Below are positions 32,618 to 41,987 of a stretch of 64,000 bases of DNA, one piece after another. The translations under genes were made by a program, and so were the position numbers. The first letter of the stretch is position 1. Every line of letters starts with the position of its first letter. The notes beneath the pieces were generated by a model that was not told the DNA's origin, did no database searches, and saw only the letters and a program-made list of their open reading frames with translations. The stretch comes from Nonomuraea sp. SYSU D8015 (GTDB lineage Bacteria; Actinomycetota; Actinomycetes; Streptosporangiales; Streptosporangiaceae), in assembly GCF_008065375.1 (NCBI RefSeq), contig NZ_VJYI01000027.1:62001-126000 (forward strand). Reading direction: 5' to 3'.

Positions 32618-33266
32618 TGCTCGCGTACCCACTGCTCGAACGTGCGCGGCCGGCGGCCGGTGAGTTCCCGCACCGCCGGCGAGACCGTGTACGCCTGCGG
32701 CGGCGGGTGGCCCTGCCAGGAAGCCAGCAACTCGATCAGCTCCTTCGGCGTAACCCGCCTCCGCCGGCGACGAGCACCGCGGCCACCGCCGCGCCCACGT
32801 CGGCCTCGTGGATCACGGCCATCGGGACGTCGCCGAACGGCTCCGGCACCCGCCCCTCGGCGCGGAGGGCCGGCGCCCAGCCCAGCGTGTTGCTCATGAA
32901 AGTCGACCGGCTCGATCCGCGTCCACTCGACGTCGCCGTGCTCGAAGGCCTCCTCCACCGGGCCGGGCGCCCCGTTCGACATCAGGGTCACCCGCCGCGC
33001 CCCGGCCTCGGCCGCCATCGCGGCCAGTTCGGGGCCGGTGGGCAGCGTGGCGTGGTCGTCGCCGCCCACGGTCAGCAGGTGTGCGCCGACCACGCCGCGC
33101 AGCGCGGCCCGTACGCGGCCGGGGTCGGTCAGGTCTCCTGCTCGGGGCAGGCCGGCCCGGGGCGGGGTCGCGGGTCAGGGCCCGCACCGGCCGGCCAAGA
33201 GGCAGCAACTCACGTACGACCTGGCGGCCGGCCTTGCAGGTCGCTCCGGTTCACCAGGAACGTCAT
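32618..33266 (-). pseudogene. NAD(P)H-binding NmrA-like protein, frameshifted
   Basis: ATG 33266 gives MTFLVN. An extra C near 33250 breaks the Rossmann motif, which in the next frame reads NGATCKAGRQVVRELLPLGR. Further shifts expose RVRAALRGVVGAHLLTVGG, ARRVTLMSNGAPGPVEEAFE, VEWTRIEPVDF, and finally VTPKELIELLASWQGHPPPQ with RRPRTFEQWVREHA, the usual C-terminus. Nearly the full gene of about 270 codons is present but with at least three indels. Confidence 0.7.
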
Positions 33267-33353
33267 GGCCCCCACACGCTGGGGCGGGCCGCGGCCCGGC
33301 GCCTCGCTCCCATGGTCCGCGACCGTTGCCGGGCCTTCGCCCTAGGACCCGGG

Positions 33354-33758
33354 TCAGGCGGTGCCGTGGGGGTTGTCGATGACATAACGCCACCGGCCGT
33401 CGGCGCCGCGCCGGACGACGTCGGTGGCGGTGCCGCTGAGGTCGACGGCGCTGCCGTCGCGGGCGGTGCCGCGCATCGACCAGTCCACGATGAGCAGCGC
33501 GATGTCGCCGGCGACGTAGACGTGGCGGGGACTGGCCTGGATGGGAAGCCCGAAGCTCTGCAGGTGACGGTTGGCGGCGAGCCGATCGGGGCCGGTGACG
33601 GGGCAACCGGGGACCGGCACCAGCACGGCGTCGTCCTCGTAGGCGTGGTCGAGGGCCTGGGAGTCGCCGGAGGTCATGGCGGCGACGAAGCGTGAGGCGG
33701 GGCTGTCGGGGTCGCCGGCGAGGATCACGTGCGGTTGCGGGGTGTCATGAGTGTTCAT
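33354..33758 (-). CDS. SnoaL-like/NTF2-superfamily protein
   Basis: A 134-residue protein with the NTF2-like order: helix SPASRFVAAMTSGDSQALDH, AYEDDAVLVPVPGCPVTG, DRLAANRHLQSFG, then strands HVYVAGDIALLIVDWSMRG, LSGTATDVVRRGADGRWRYV and IDNPHG. These small alpha+beta barrels act as isomerases, cyclases or simple ligand binders, and the function is not readable here. The start lies 174 bases from the rightward DUF6493 gene, giving a divergent arrangement. Confidence 0.85.
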   Translation of the reverse strand: MNTHDTPQPHVILAGDPDSPASRFVAAMTSGDSQALDHAYEDDAVLVPVPGCPVTGPDRLAANRHLQSFGLPIQASPRHVYVAGDIALLIVDWSMRGTARDGSAVDLSGTATDVVRRGADGRWRYVIDNPHGTA

Positions 33759-33932
33759 GACAAAATGATCATATCACATTCAGGGCCGCAGCCGGGGGCG
33801 CGGGGCGTCGCCGGACAGTCACGCGGCCTTCGCCGGATGGGTCACAGGGTCGTCGCCGGACGGTCCGCGGGATTGTCGTGGACGCCCGCTAACGTCCTGA
33901 TCATGGTGAGCCGAACCGCAGGGAGCGCCCGC

Positions 33933-36900
33933 GTGAGCGCATGGGACGACCTGCTCACACACGTCCGGGCCGGCGACGTGGCCGGCACGACCCGCCTGGT
34001 CGCGGAACTGGACGCGGCCGGTCGCAGGACGATCGCGGCCGAGCTGCCGCGCTACCTGGCCGCCCACGGGCCCGACCGGGTCGGCTGGTGGGAATGGGAC
34101 CGGCGGCTGTCGCCCCTGCTGGTGGCGGGCGCCGGCTGCCTGAGCGGCGCCGCGGCCGTCACCGCGTGGCTGCTGCGCCGCGAGTTCCGGCGCCGCGGGG
34201 GATATGGCGACGTGCCCCACCTGCTCCGGTTGCTGCGCCTGCGGCCCGCCGCCTGGCAGGCCGACCTGGCGTTGCGCCTGGCCGCGCGGCTGCGCCACAC
34301 CGACCGGTGGCCGTGGGCGGTGACCGCGGCGCTCGTGCGCGAGAACGGCGTCGAGCCGCCGGGCGGAGATCCGTTCATGACGGGCTGGCTGCGGCAGCTC
34401 GTCCCCGGCACGGCCGCCGGTGACCCGCTGCTGGCCGCGTACGGGCCGCGCCTGTTCGAGATCGACGCGCTGGCCCTGATGGACGTCAGGCGCGTGGTGG
34501 AGAGCGTCGTCCGGCTGGTCGCCGACGGGCTGCTCGAACGCGCGGGCGTGATCGACGGGCTCATCGGGCGGCTGCTGCGCGACGGGCCCGCCGCGCCCGC
34601 CCCGCTGGCGGTCCTGCACGACCGGCTCGACCTCGATCTGGACGAGGCGGCCGGGCATGCCCGCGACTACGCCAGGCTGCTGCCTGCCGGTCCCGTCGCG
34701 GTGGCCGACATGGCGCTGGCGCAGCTGCGGCGGCTGGAGGAGGCCGGGCGGCTGGAGGAGGAGCTGTTCGCCGAGGCGCTGGAGGCGCTGGCGTTCCGCC
34801 CGGAGAAGAAGCTGCTGCGCGCCGTCCTGTCCTGGGCCGCCGACGCCGTGCTCCGCGCCCCGCACCCCATCCCCGCCCTCGTCCCGGCGCGCCCCGACGA
34901 ACTCCCCGAACCGACCGCCGCCCTGGCGGGACGTGACGAAGACCCCGAAGCGACCACCGCCCCGACCGGGCGTGAGGGAGCTCCCGGCCAGGCCGGCATC
35001 CCCGCCCTCGACCCGACCAGCCCCGGGCCGGTCGCCGGGGCCGGCCCGGCGGGACGTGACGGAGAGCCGGGACGGGTCGCCGGGAGCGGCTCGGCCCGAG
35101 GTGGCGGAGACCCAGGACTTGCCGCTGGGAGCGATCCGGCCGGGCATGGCGGAGCGCTTGCGCCGACCGCAGGGGGCGGCACGGAGGGCCATGGCACAGG
35201 TTCCGGCCGGGCCGACATCCCGGCGCTCGACCCGACCAGTCCCGGGCAGATCGCCGGGATCGGCCCGACGAGCCGTGACAGGGAGCCCGGACGGGCTGCC
35301 GGGAGCGGAGACCCAGGACGGCAGCCAGCCGCCATCCCGGCCCTCGACCCGACAGGTCCCGGGCAGATCGCCGGGGGTGGAGCGGCGGGGCGTGGCGGGG
35401 GGCCGGGGCGGGTGGACACGGTGTTGCGGGCGATGGCGATGATCTTCCGGCAGGACACGCTGGCGTTGCAGGAGCGGGCCGCAGCGCTGGCGGTCACGCT
35501 GGCCCCGCAGGCCGGTGCCGACGGGCGGGAGGCGGTCCGGGACTCGGCGGCCGTCCTGCCCGACGAGCTGCGTGAGAAGATCGCCGCCGCGTACGGGGGC
35601 GCCATCGATGAGGAGGCGGCGACCGTCACGCCGCTGGCCGAGGCCGGGGACGGCCGGCGGATGCCGCCGCACTTCGCTTCGCCGGGCGAGCTCGCACACG
35701 CGCTCGCCACCTTCGTCTGGCCGCCGGACGTGTACGACTTCGAACGCCTCCTCGCCGACCTGGCCGACTGGTCGCACCGCGACCCCGAGGCGCTGCGCGC
35801 CGCGTTACACCCGTGGTGGCACCCGTTCGACCCACGCGCGTTCGGCCGCTACGGGCACATGACCTTCGACACCGTGGTCGAAGCACTGCGCCGCGCCTTC
35901 CTGGCGTTCGCCTCCCCGCAGGACAGCAGGGCCCTGTCCCGGACATCGCCGCACCACCACGACGCTTGGACGGCGACCGCGGGCACGATCGATCGGCTCT
36001 ACCTGCGCCGCGCCCAAGAGTTCACGGCGCGCTTCGAGGACGGCGGCGCCTACCCCGTCGTGCTGGCCACCCCCACGGCGGGCACCGGCCACCTCGAGCC
36101 CGGCGTGCTGCTCGACCGCCTCGAACGCCTGGAGGCGGCCGGCGTCGCGGCGCTGCCCGCCGACCTGACGCAGGCCCTGCTCCGGCTGCCGCGTGAGATC
36201 CCCGCCGCCGACGCCGCCCGCGCCGGCCGCCTCACCTCCGACGCGGGCCGGGCCTGCGCCGCCTGGATGGCCGCCGGCCGGCCCGCCGACCCGCGGGTGA
36301 CGGTCCGCCTCGGCAAGGAGTACCGGCACGGCTGCTCGTGGCCGGTGCTGCAGGCCACCGTCACCCTGCCCGACGCGCCCGACGCGCCCGACGCGATCGG
36401 CGCCATCGGGGAGCTGCTGGAGCCGCGGTGGGGCCACCTGTCCACGCCGTCGTGGTGGCCGGCCGCCATGCCGTCACACCGTGACGTCGTGGCCGCCCAC
36501 CTGGCCGACCGCCTGTTCTCCACGATGGAGACCGGCGGCGGCGAGGCCCGTGTGCTGGCGAGCCTGGCCCATGGCGACGGCCCGACCGGCCCCGGCATGG
36601 CCTACGCGCTGGCCTGCGGCATGGGCCACCCCCATGCGGCCGACCGGGCGGCCGCCGCCGAGGCCCTGCTGACCCTCGCCACCCGCGGCGAGGTGCCCGT
36701 GGCCGAGCTGGGGGAGGCCGTCGTGTGCCTGGCCGAGGCCGGCTTCCTCAAGCTCAACCGGATGGTTGCGGTCCTCGACGACGCCACGCAGGCGGGCGCG
36801 CACGAGGCGGTATGGGCGTTGATCGTACGGGTGCTGCCCGGGTTGCTGCCCAAGGCCGGCGAGCGGCCGCGCGCCGGGCTGGCCGACCTGCTGGCCGCCG

Positions 36901-37028
36901 GCGCCAGAGCGGCCAGGATCGCCGGGGCCCGCGCCGACCTGCCGGAAGTGGCCGAGATCGCGGCCCGCAAGGGATCCAGCAGGCTCGTGCAGGAGGCACG
37001 ACGGCTGCGGCAGCTCGTGGCCCGGTGA
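33933..37028 (+). CDS. DUF6493 family protein
   Basis: A 1031-residue protein from GTG 33933, with AGGGAG nine bases upstream; ATG 33903 is an alternative. The N-terminal region (AWDDLLTHVRAGDVAGTTRL and RVGWWEWDRRLSPLLVAGAG) and the C-terminal helical region (from about residue 495) match DUF6493 proteins of actinomycetes. Residues about 312-492 form a low-complexity Gly/Pro/Arg linker with three copies of IPALDPTSPGQIAG-like sequence. DUF6493 genes often sit beside SWIM zinc-finger and MoxR/VWA genes; none is here. Function unknown; HEAT-like helical scaffolding is a guess. Confidence 0.8.
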   Translation: MSAWDDLLTHVRAGDVAGTTRLVAELDAAGRRTIAAELPRYLAAHGPDRVGWWEWDRRLSPLLVAGAGCLSGAAAVTAWLLRREFRRRGGYGDVPHLLRLLRLRPAAWQADLALRLAARLRHTDRWPWAVTAALVRENGVEPPGGDPFMTGWLRQLVPGTAAGDPLLAAYGPRLFEIDALALMDVRRVVESVVRLVADGLLERAGVIDGLIGRLLRDGPAAPAPLAVLHDRLDLDLDEAAGHARDYARLLPAGPVAVADMALAQLRRLEEAGRLEEELFAEALEALAFRPEKKLLRAVLSWAADAVLRAPHPIPALVPARPDELPEPTAALAGRDEDPEATTAPTGREGAPGQAGIPALDPTSPGPVAGAGPAGRDGEPGRVAGSGSARGGGDPGLAAGSDPAGHGGALAPTAGGGTEGHGTGSGRADIPALDPTSPGQIAGIGPTSRDREPGRAAGSGDPGRQPAAIPALDPTGPGQIAGGGAAGRGGGPGRVDTVLRAMAMIFRQDTLALQERAAALAVTLAPQAGADGREAVRDSAAVLPDELREKIAAAYGGAIDEEAATVTPLAEAGDGRRMPPHFASPGELAHALATFVWPPDVYDFERLLADLADWSHRDPEALRAALHPWWHPFDPRAFGRYGHMTFDTVVEALRRAFLAFASPQDSRALSRTSPHHHDAWTATAGTIDRLYLRRAQEFTARFEDGGAYPVVLATPTAGTGHLEPGVLLDRLERLEAAGVAALPADLTQALLRLPREIPAADAARAGRLTSDAGRACAAWMAAGRPADPRVTVRLGKEYRHGCSWPVLQATVTLPDAPDAPDAIGAIGELLEPRWGHLSTPSWWPAAMPSHRDVVAAHLADRLFSTMETGGGEARVLASLAHGDGPTGPGMAYALACGMGHPHAADRAAAAEALLTLATRGEVPVAELGEAVVCLAEAGFLKLNRMVAVLDDATQAGAHEAVWALIVRVLPGLLPKAGERPRAGLADLLAAGARAARIAGARADLPEVAEIAARKGSSRLVQEARRLRQLVAR

Positions 37029-37038
37029 ACGGCGGAGG

Positions 37039-37698
37039 TCAGTCAGGGCGGGCAGAGGGACGGACGAGGCCGGTCTCGTAGGCCAGGATGGCGAGCTGGG
37101 TCCGGTCCCGCAGCCCCAGCTTGTTGATCATGTTGGTGATGTGCGTCTTGACGGTGTGCGGGCTGATGTACAGGCGGCGGGCGATGTCGGTGTTGGAGTG
37201 GCCGGCGGCGACCAGGCGGATGACCTCGTGTTCGCGCGGGGTCAGGCCGGGCAGGCTGGTCCGCGCCGGGGGCGGCTGGTGGGCGAACTGCTCGATCACG
37301 CGGCGGGTGACGCCGGGGGAGAGCAGCGCGTCGCCGGCCGCGACCGTTCTGACCGCCTCGCGCAGCTCGTCGGCCCCCACGTCCTTGGTGAGGAAGCCGC
37401 CCGCGCCGATGCGCAGGGCACGGAAGACGTGCTCGTCGGTGTCGAACGTGGTCACGATGATCACGCGGGTGGCGGGATGGTCGGCCAGGATGCGTTCGGT
37501 GGCGGTCAGGCCGTCGAGACCGGGCATGTGGATGTCCATCAGCACGACGTCCGGGCGGACCTGGCGGGCGGCGCGCACGGCCTCGTCGCCGGTGGCGGCC
37601 TCGGCGGTGACCCTGATGTCACGGGCCCGGCCGAGCAGGCTGCGGAACCCTGCGCGGACGAGATCCTGATCGTCGGCGATCAGGACGGTGATGGTCAT
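37039..37698 (-). CDS. NarL/FixJ-family response regulator
   Basis: A 219-residue two-component regulator. The receiver domain (1-120) has ADDQ (acidic pair), phospho-acceptor Asp55 in VVLMDIHMPG, and the signalling Thr/Lys in TTFD and LTKDVG. The C-terminal LuxR HTH is LTPREHEVIRLVAAGHSNTD, then IARRLYISPHTVKTHITNMI. Its start overlaps the kinase stop as ATGA, so the pair is translationally coupled. The rightward DUF6493 gene ends 10 bases from its stop (convergent). Confidence 0.95.
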   Translation of the reverse strand: MTITVLIADDQDLVRAGFRSLLGRARDIRVTAEAATGDEAVRAARQVRPDVVLMDIHMPGLDGLTATERILADHPATRVIIVTTFDTDEHVFRALRIGAGGFLTKDVGADELREAVRTVAAGDALLSPGVTRRVIEQFAHQPPPARTSLPGLTPREHEVIRLVAAGHSNTDIARRLYISPHTVKTHITNMINKLGLRDRTQLAILAYETGLVRPSARPD

Positions 37699-38948
37699 GG
37701 CGCGGACCGGGCCGCCGGACCGCCGGAGGCGGACGGTTGGGTGGATCGCGGCGGCGCATCCGCGTGCGGCTGTCCAGCGGCCGCCGACGGCCGATTGGCA
37801 TGCTGCCTTCCAGCGGCCGCCGACGGCGGATCGGCATGCGGCCGTCCGGCGGCTCCCGATGGCCGATCGGCATGCGGCCGTCCGGCGGCTCCCGATGGCC
37901 GATCAGAGCGTTGCGCCGCCGGGCCGGTGAAGGGGATGACGGCCTCGACGGCGAAGCCCCGCCCGGCCGGGCCCGCCGTCAGGGCGCCGCCCAGGGAGGC
38001 GACGCGCTCGCGCATGCCCGCGATGCCATGGCCGGGACCATCGCCGCACGTCGCACGGCCGGTGAGCCGGTCGCCCCCGGTGGTGTGACGGCCGCTGTCG
38101 TCGCAGGCGTGGTCGCCGCCGGCAGAGCCGCCGACGGCGCGGTCCTCGTGCACATGGACGTGGCCGCCGGGGCGGTCGTCGCCTGCGGGGGCGCCGCTGT
38201 CCGTACAGCCGTGACCGGATTGGCCGTCGTCAGTGACGGTGAGGCGCATTTCGGCGGGCCGGTAGTGAAGGATCACCTCGGCGGAGCGGGCCTGGCCGTG
38301 TTTGACGGTGTTGGTCAGGGCCTCCTGCACCACGCGGTAGATCGTCCAGGACACCGGATCCGGCACGGCGGCAGGCGGGCGGCCGGTCCGGTGGAGCGTC
38401 ACCCGCAGGCCGGAGGCGCGTACCTGATCGAGGAGCGCCGCCAGGCGGCCGTCGGGATCGCCGTCGTAGCGCAGGGCCCCGATCAGGGAGCGCAGTTCGG
38501 CCACGGCCTCGCCGCGCACCCGCTGAGCCGTACGCAGCGCCTGCCTGGCTTCGGCGGGAGCGTCGTCGAAGGCGTCCTCGGCGACCGTGAGCTGCACACC
38601 GAGAACGGCGAGAGTGTGGGCGATGACGTCGTGCACCTCCCGGGCCAGGGCCACCCGTTCGGCGGCGCGGCGGCGGGCGGAGCTCTCCTGCCGGAGGCGG
38701 GCATGGGCGCGGTAGGCGAGGGCGCCGGCCAGCAGGAGGCCCAGCCACAGCGCCTCCCCGGCCGGCAGGCGTGCCCCGAGAGCCGAGCCGGTGACGAGGC
38801 AGAGCACCCCGACGCCGACCGCCCAGGCGAGGCGCCCGCGCAGCGCCGCGCGGGCGTAGGCGGCGCTGGCCGGCCACACCCAGCCGGGCCCCATCCCGGC
38901 CGCACCGAGACCGATCAGGACGAACGCGCTCGCGACCAGCGCGGCCAC
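37695..38948 (-). CDS. NarL-type sensor histidine kinase with repeat-expanded C-terminus (possible 5' frameshift)
   Basis: A 417-residue kinase. Membrane segments lie in residues 1-80. The H-box is LAREVHDVIAHTLAVLGVQL (His106), the N-box is VVQEALTNTVKHG, and the G-box is GHGIAGMRERVASLGG. Two oddities: about 60 residues rich in His, Asp and Gly are inserted between DDG and the G-box, and the tail holds 12-residue repeats. A further membrane span (SALATALAVVAFPALTGG) is encoded upstream in another frame from ATG 39117, so the native gene may run to 39117 with an indel near 38960. It is coupled to the response regulator. Confidence 0.85.
   Translation of the reverse strand: MAALVASAFVLIGLGAAGMGPGWVWPASAAYARAALRGRLAWAVGVGVLCLVTGSALGARLPAGEALWLGLLLAGALAYRAHARLRQESSARRRAAERVALAREVHDVIAHTLAVLGVQLTVAEDAFDDAPAEARQALRTAQRVRGEAVAELRSLIGALRYDGDPDGRLAALLDQVRASGLRVTLHRTGRPPAAVPDPVSWTIYRVVQEALTNTVKHGQARSAEVILHYRPAEMRLTVTDDGQSGHGCTDSGAPAGDDRPGGHVHVHEDRAVGGSAGGDHACDDSGRHTTGGDRLTGRATCGDGPGHGIAGMRERVASLGGALTAGPAGRGFAVEAVIPFTGPAAQRSDRPSGAAGRPHADRPSGAAGRPHADPPSAAAGRQHANRPSAAAGQPHADAPPRSTQPSASGGPAARSAP
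37766..37909. repeat. four tandem 36-bp units in the kinase 3' end
   Basis: Units start at 37766, 37802, 37838 and 37874 (the last is slightly divergent at its end). Units 3 and 4 are nearly identical, while units 1 and 2 share a variant core (CCGCCGACGG for CTCCCGATGG). Each encodes RPHADRPSGAAG-type 12-mers in the minus frame. The period is a multiple of three, keeping the kinase open. Confidence 0.9.
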
Positions 38949-39250
38949 GGGGCCGGCGGCGCCCGGCCAGGTGCAGGCCCGCCAGGCACACCGCGGCCGG
39001 GACGGTCCCGCCCCAGGACAGCGGGCCGCCGGTCAGGGCGGGGAAGGCGACGACGGCGAGCGCGGTGGCCAGAGCCGAACCCGCCTCGAGCGCCGCCGCC
39101 GGATGCCGTCGGATCACCTGAAGAACGGTAGCGAGCGGCCGCCGGACGGAGAATACGCGAAAGGATGAGATGCCACGCCGCCGGCGTAGCCGCGGAATGG
39201 TCCTGTGCTCCGATGCCGCCGGTCAGGGCGTGCGCCTAGCGTCGGCGGCC

Positions 39251-40357
39251 ATGAGAATCCTCATCGTCCTGGCTCTGGTGGCCGGCCTGAGCGCCGCCCC
39301 GGAGCCTTCAGCAAGCGCGCCGCTGGAGGCGATCACGCGTGAGGGCGCGCCCGCGGCCGTCATGGCGGTACGGGAAGACGGCCGGGTGGAGCGGGCCGCG
39401 GCCGGCGTCGCCGACCGGCGCACCGGCCGCCCGGCGAAGGCATCGGATCGATACCGGGTGGCGAGCATCACCAAGACGTTCACGGCCGTGGTGGTGCTGC
39501 AGCTGGTCGCCGAGCGCCGGGTGGCGCTGGAGGACCCGATCGGCCGGTGGCTGCCCGGCGTGCCGAACGGCGGGGCGATCACGGTACGCGACCTGCTCCG
39601 GCACACCAGCGGCCTGCCGGACTTCTACGCCGCCCTGGGGCTGCGGACCTCGCAGGACTGGCAGCGCCACCGCCTGGACCGGCTGCCGGACGAGCGCAGG
39701 CTGGCGCTGGCGTTCGCCCAGCCCGGTGGGCCGCCCGGCGCCGGGCGGGCGACGTACTCGAACACCAATTACGTGGTCCTCGGCAAGCTGATCGAGCGGG
39801 TCACCGGGGAGACGTACGAGCAGCAGGTGGCTCGCCGCCTGATCCGGCCTCTGGGCCTGTCCGGCACCTCCTACGGCGACGGCCGGGCCCGCGTCCGCGG
39901 CCCGCATCTGCGCGGCTACATGCCCGGCGACCTGCCGGGCAGACCCGACGCCGACTACGACCGGCTCGTGGACTTCACCGAGCAGACGATCAACCAGAGC
40001 GGAGCGGCCGGCTCGATGGTGTCCACAGTGTCCGATCTGACCGCGTTGTACCGAGCGTTGTTCACCGGCCGGCTGCTTCCGGCGACGTTGATGCGGGAGA
40101 TGACGGCGTCGGTCCCGGCCGCCGACATGCCGATGCCGTGGGTGAAGGGGATCGGCCTGGGGGTGCACCGTTACGACCTCGGCTGCGGCCCGGTGTACGG
40201 GCATGTCGGCGGCGTGCGCGGATACACGGGGATGGTCGTCAGCACGCCGGACGGGCGGCGGCAGGCGGCCATCGCGGTCACCCTGAACCCCAACCCGGCC
40301 ACGGTCGTCCCGGCCGCGATCACCGCGCTGACCGCCGCCGTCTGCGGCGACCGGTGA
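39251..40357 (+). CDS. serine hydrolase, beta-lactamase/D-Ala-D-Ala carboxypeptidase type
   Basis: A 368-residue secreted enzyme. The signal peptide is MRILIVLALVAGLSAAPEPS. Active-site motifs are SITK (Ser72, Lys75), YSN (169-171, in RATYSNTNYVVL) and HVGG near residue 318 in place of KTG/HxG. ATG 39251 starts the signal peptide exactly, although the frame is open to 39170. The best-known relatives are the Streptomyces R61 DD-peptidase and related esterases. It is divergent from the two-component system, which could regulate it. Confidence 0.88.
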   Translation: MRILIVLALVAGLSAAPEPSASAPLEAITREGAPAAVMAVREDGRVERAAAGVADRRTGRPAKASDRYRVASITKTFTAVVVLQLVAERRVALEDPIGRWLPGVPNGGAITVRDLLRHTSGLPDFYAALGLRTSQDWQRHRLDRLPDERRLALAFAQPGGPPGAGRATYSNTNYVVLGKLIERVTGETYEQQVARRLIRPLGLSGTSYGDGRARVRGPHLRGYMPGDLPGRPDADYDRLVDFTEQTINQSGAAGSMVSTVSDLTALYRALFTGRLLPATLMREMTASVPAADMPMPWVKGIGLGVHRYDLGCGPVYGHVGGVRGYTGMVVSTPDGRRQAAIAVTLNPNPATVVPAAITALTAAVCGDR

Positions 40358-40915
40358 ACCCTCGCCCGTCACGGCCGGGGCGGGCGAGCGGTCCGGATCC
40401 ACAGGCCGGTCAGGTGGCACTTCGGGTCTTGCCGGAGCGGACGGCACGTCCAGGCATCCGTTTGATCCGGTTGACGCCGTGCCGAGCCCGCATTTCACAT
40501 GATCGTCTCTCCTGCGCCTCTTGTGTGATCGCTGTGGAGGTCACTGGGAGATCGTTCTTGGTGGCGGGACCCCATGAAATGAAACAAAAGGGGCGGCATG
40601 GAGGCGATCACGGCCGAGCATCGCGGCGGTGGCCGCATCCGTTACCGCAGGTCGCGATCGGCGATGTCACAGACAATAGGGCGTTATCTGTAGCGGGCGT
40701 CATATCCTTCTGCGGCACATCGTCCAAAGGCTCAGGTCGAGAATCACGGCGTCGTCGGGCGGCGCGGCGCCCGCGATCGCGCCCAACTCGTCGTCATCGC
40801 CTACCAAGCCGGCCTACGCAGCCCCACCTGGCATTGTGACGAGACCGCACCATGGCGTAGCGGTAGTCGACGCGCCAACGGCACGGGACGCCTGGATCGC
40901 CGCGGCGGCCCGTGG
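40358..40915. other. about 560 bases without a recognisable gene
   Basis: No family-like frame or strong hairpin is seen. A frame near 40770 reads AQLVVIAYQAGLRSPTWHCD without a known match. Confidence 0.35.
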
Positions 40916-41809
40916 TTACAGCGCTGCGGTGCCGAGGTCGCGGACCACCCGGGCCAGAGCGCAGATCGGCTCGGTCTCGGCATCGCTCCGCCATACCAGG
41001 CCCCATTTCAGGCAGGGCGCGTCGCGCAGAGGCAGGTAGAGGACTCCTGGGCGGGCGTAGTAGCGGGCGGCGTGCGCGCCTAGGTGGTGAACGGCCTCGC
41101 CGGAGCCGACGATGGTGAGGATATCGTCCATCTCCCGCACGGCCGGGCCCCGCTCGATGGGGCGGCCGCTGGGGGTCTCGAAGGGGACGAAGGCGTCTTC
41201 CCAGTAGTCGGGCAGGGCCGTGGAGGGTCGCAGGACGCCGAAATCACCCAGGGCTTCGAGCGAGACGGACCCTCGGTCGGCCAGCTCGTGGCCGGGCGCC
41301 GCGAGCAGCACCCTGGGCTCGGTGAAGACGGCCGGCCCGACGGTGAGGTCGGGCTCCTCCACCGGGAGCCAGGAGACCAGGACGTCCACCTCGCCGTCGC
41401 GTAGTGGGGCGAACGGGTCGATGAACGGGTTGTGCCGGATGCGCAGCCCCCAGCTCGGGTGGCGGGCGCGGAACTCTTCCCAGTAGGGGCGCAGGTCGTA
41501 GGCGTTGCCTGGCAGCATGCCGACGCGCAGCACCTCGGTCTTGCCCTGGGCGGCCAGCCGGGCCCGCTCCATGCTCTCGCGCAGGCCCCGGTGGACGAGG
41601 CGCAGGTCGCCGTACAGCCGCTCGCCGATCGAGGTGAGCCGGACGCTGCGGCTGGTGCGCTCGAACAGCTTGGCGCCGACCTCGCGCTCCTGCTTCCTGA
41701 TGGCCTGGCTGATGCGGGCGGGGCTCACGTGCAGGCGTTCGGCGGTCCTGGTGAAGTGCAGCTCTTCCGCGAGCGTCAAGAAGATCTCGATGTCACGTAA
41801 CTCCACCAC
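40916..41809 (-). CDS. LysR-family transcriptional regulator
   Basis: A 297-residue regulator. The N-terminal winged HTH is MVELRDIEIFLTLAEELHFT, then RTAERLHVSPARISQAIRKQ and EREVGAKLFERTSRSVRLT. The effector domain is VLRVGMLPGNAYDLRPYWEE and onward. Length is usual. Such regulators usually control the divergent neighbour; here that is the VOC-family gene 178 bases away. Confidence 0.93.
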   Translation of the reverse strand: MVELRDIEIFLTLAEELHFTRTAERLHVSPARISQAIRKQEREVGAKLFERTSRSVRLTSIGERLYGDLRLVHRGLRESMERARLAAQGKTEVLRVGMLPGNAYDLRPYWEEFRARHPSWGLRIRHNPFIDPFAPLRDGEVDVLVSWLPVEEPDLTVGPAVFTEPRVLLAAPGHELADRGSVSLEALGDFGVLRPSTALPDYWEDAFVPFETPSGRPIERGPAVREMDDILTIVGSGEAVHHLGAHAARYYARPGVLYLPLRDAPCLKWGLVWRSDAETEPICALARVVRDLGTAAL

Positions 41810-41987
41810 GTCCCCCGATCGTGAACCCCAGTGTTAATCGACGTTGCGGAGGCGGCCGTTGTTCCTGGCCTGCTCCGCCCGGCATGCTCGACTCGTCGCG
41901 GCCGACCGCGGCGAACGGGCACAGACCAGGAAGTGTGGCATGTATCGACCGACACCCTTGAGCGAGAGGCGGGGCGGCGCCGGCGGC

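Noticed and set aside
33819-35777. 652-codon antisense ORF opposite the DUF6493 gene
   Set aside because: Low-complexity shadow frame produced by GC-biased third positions.
37766-37909. CRISPR-like regular repeat
   Set aside because: The 36-bp units are directly adjacent with no spacers, are in frame within the kinase gene and encode 12-residue repeats.
37737-39131. 464-codon plus-strand ORF opposite the histidine kinase
   Set aside because: Shadow frame; the minus strand has all kinase motifs in order.
40358-40915. possible small RNA or tRNA in the gene-free stretch
   Set aside because: No cloverleaf, strong hairpin or promoter-terminator pair could be seen by eye.
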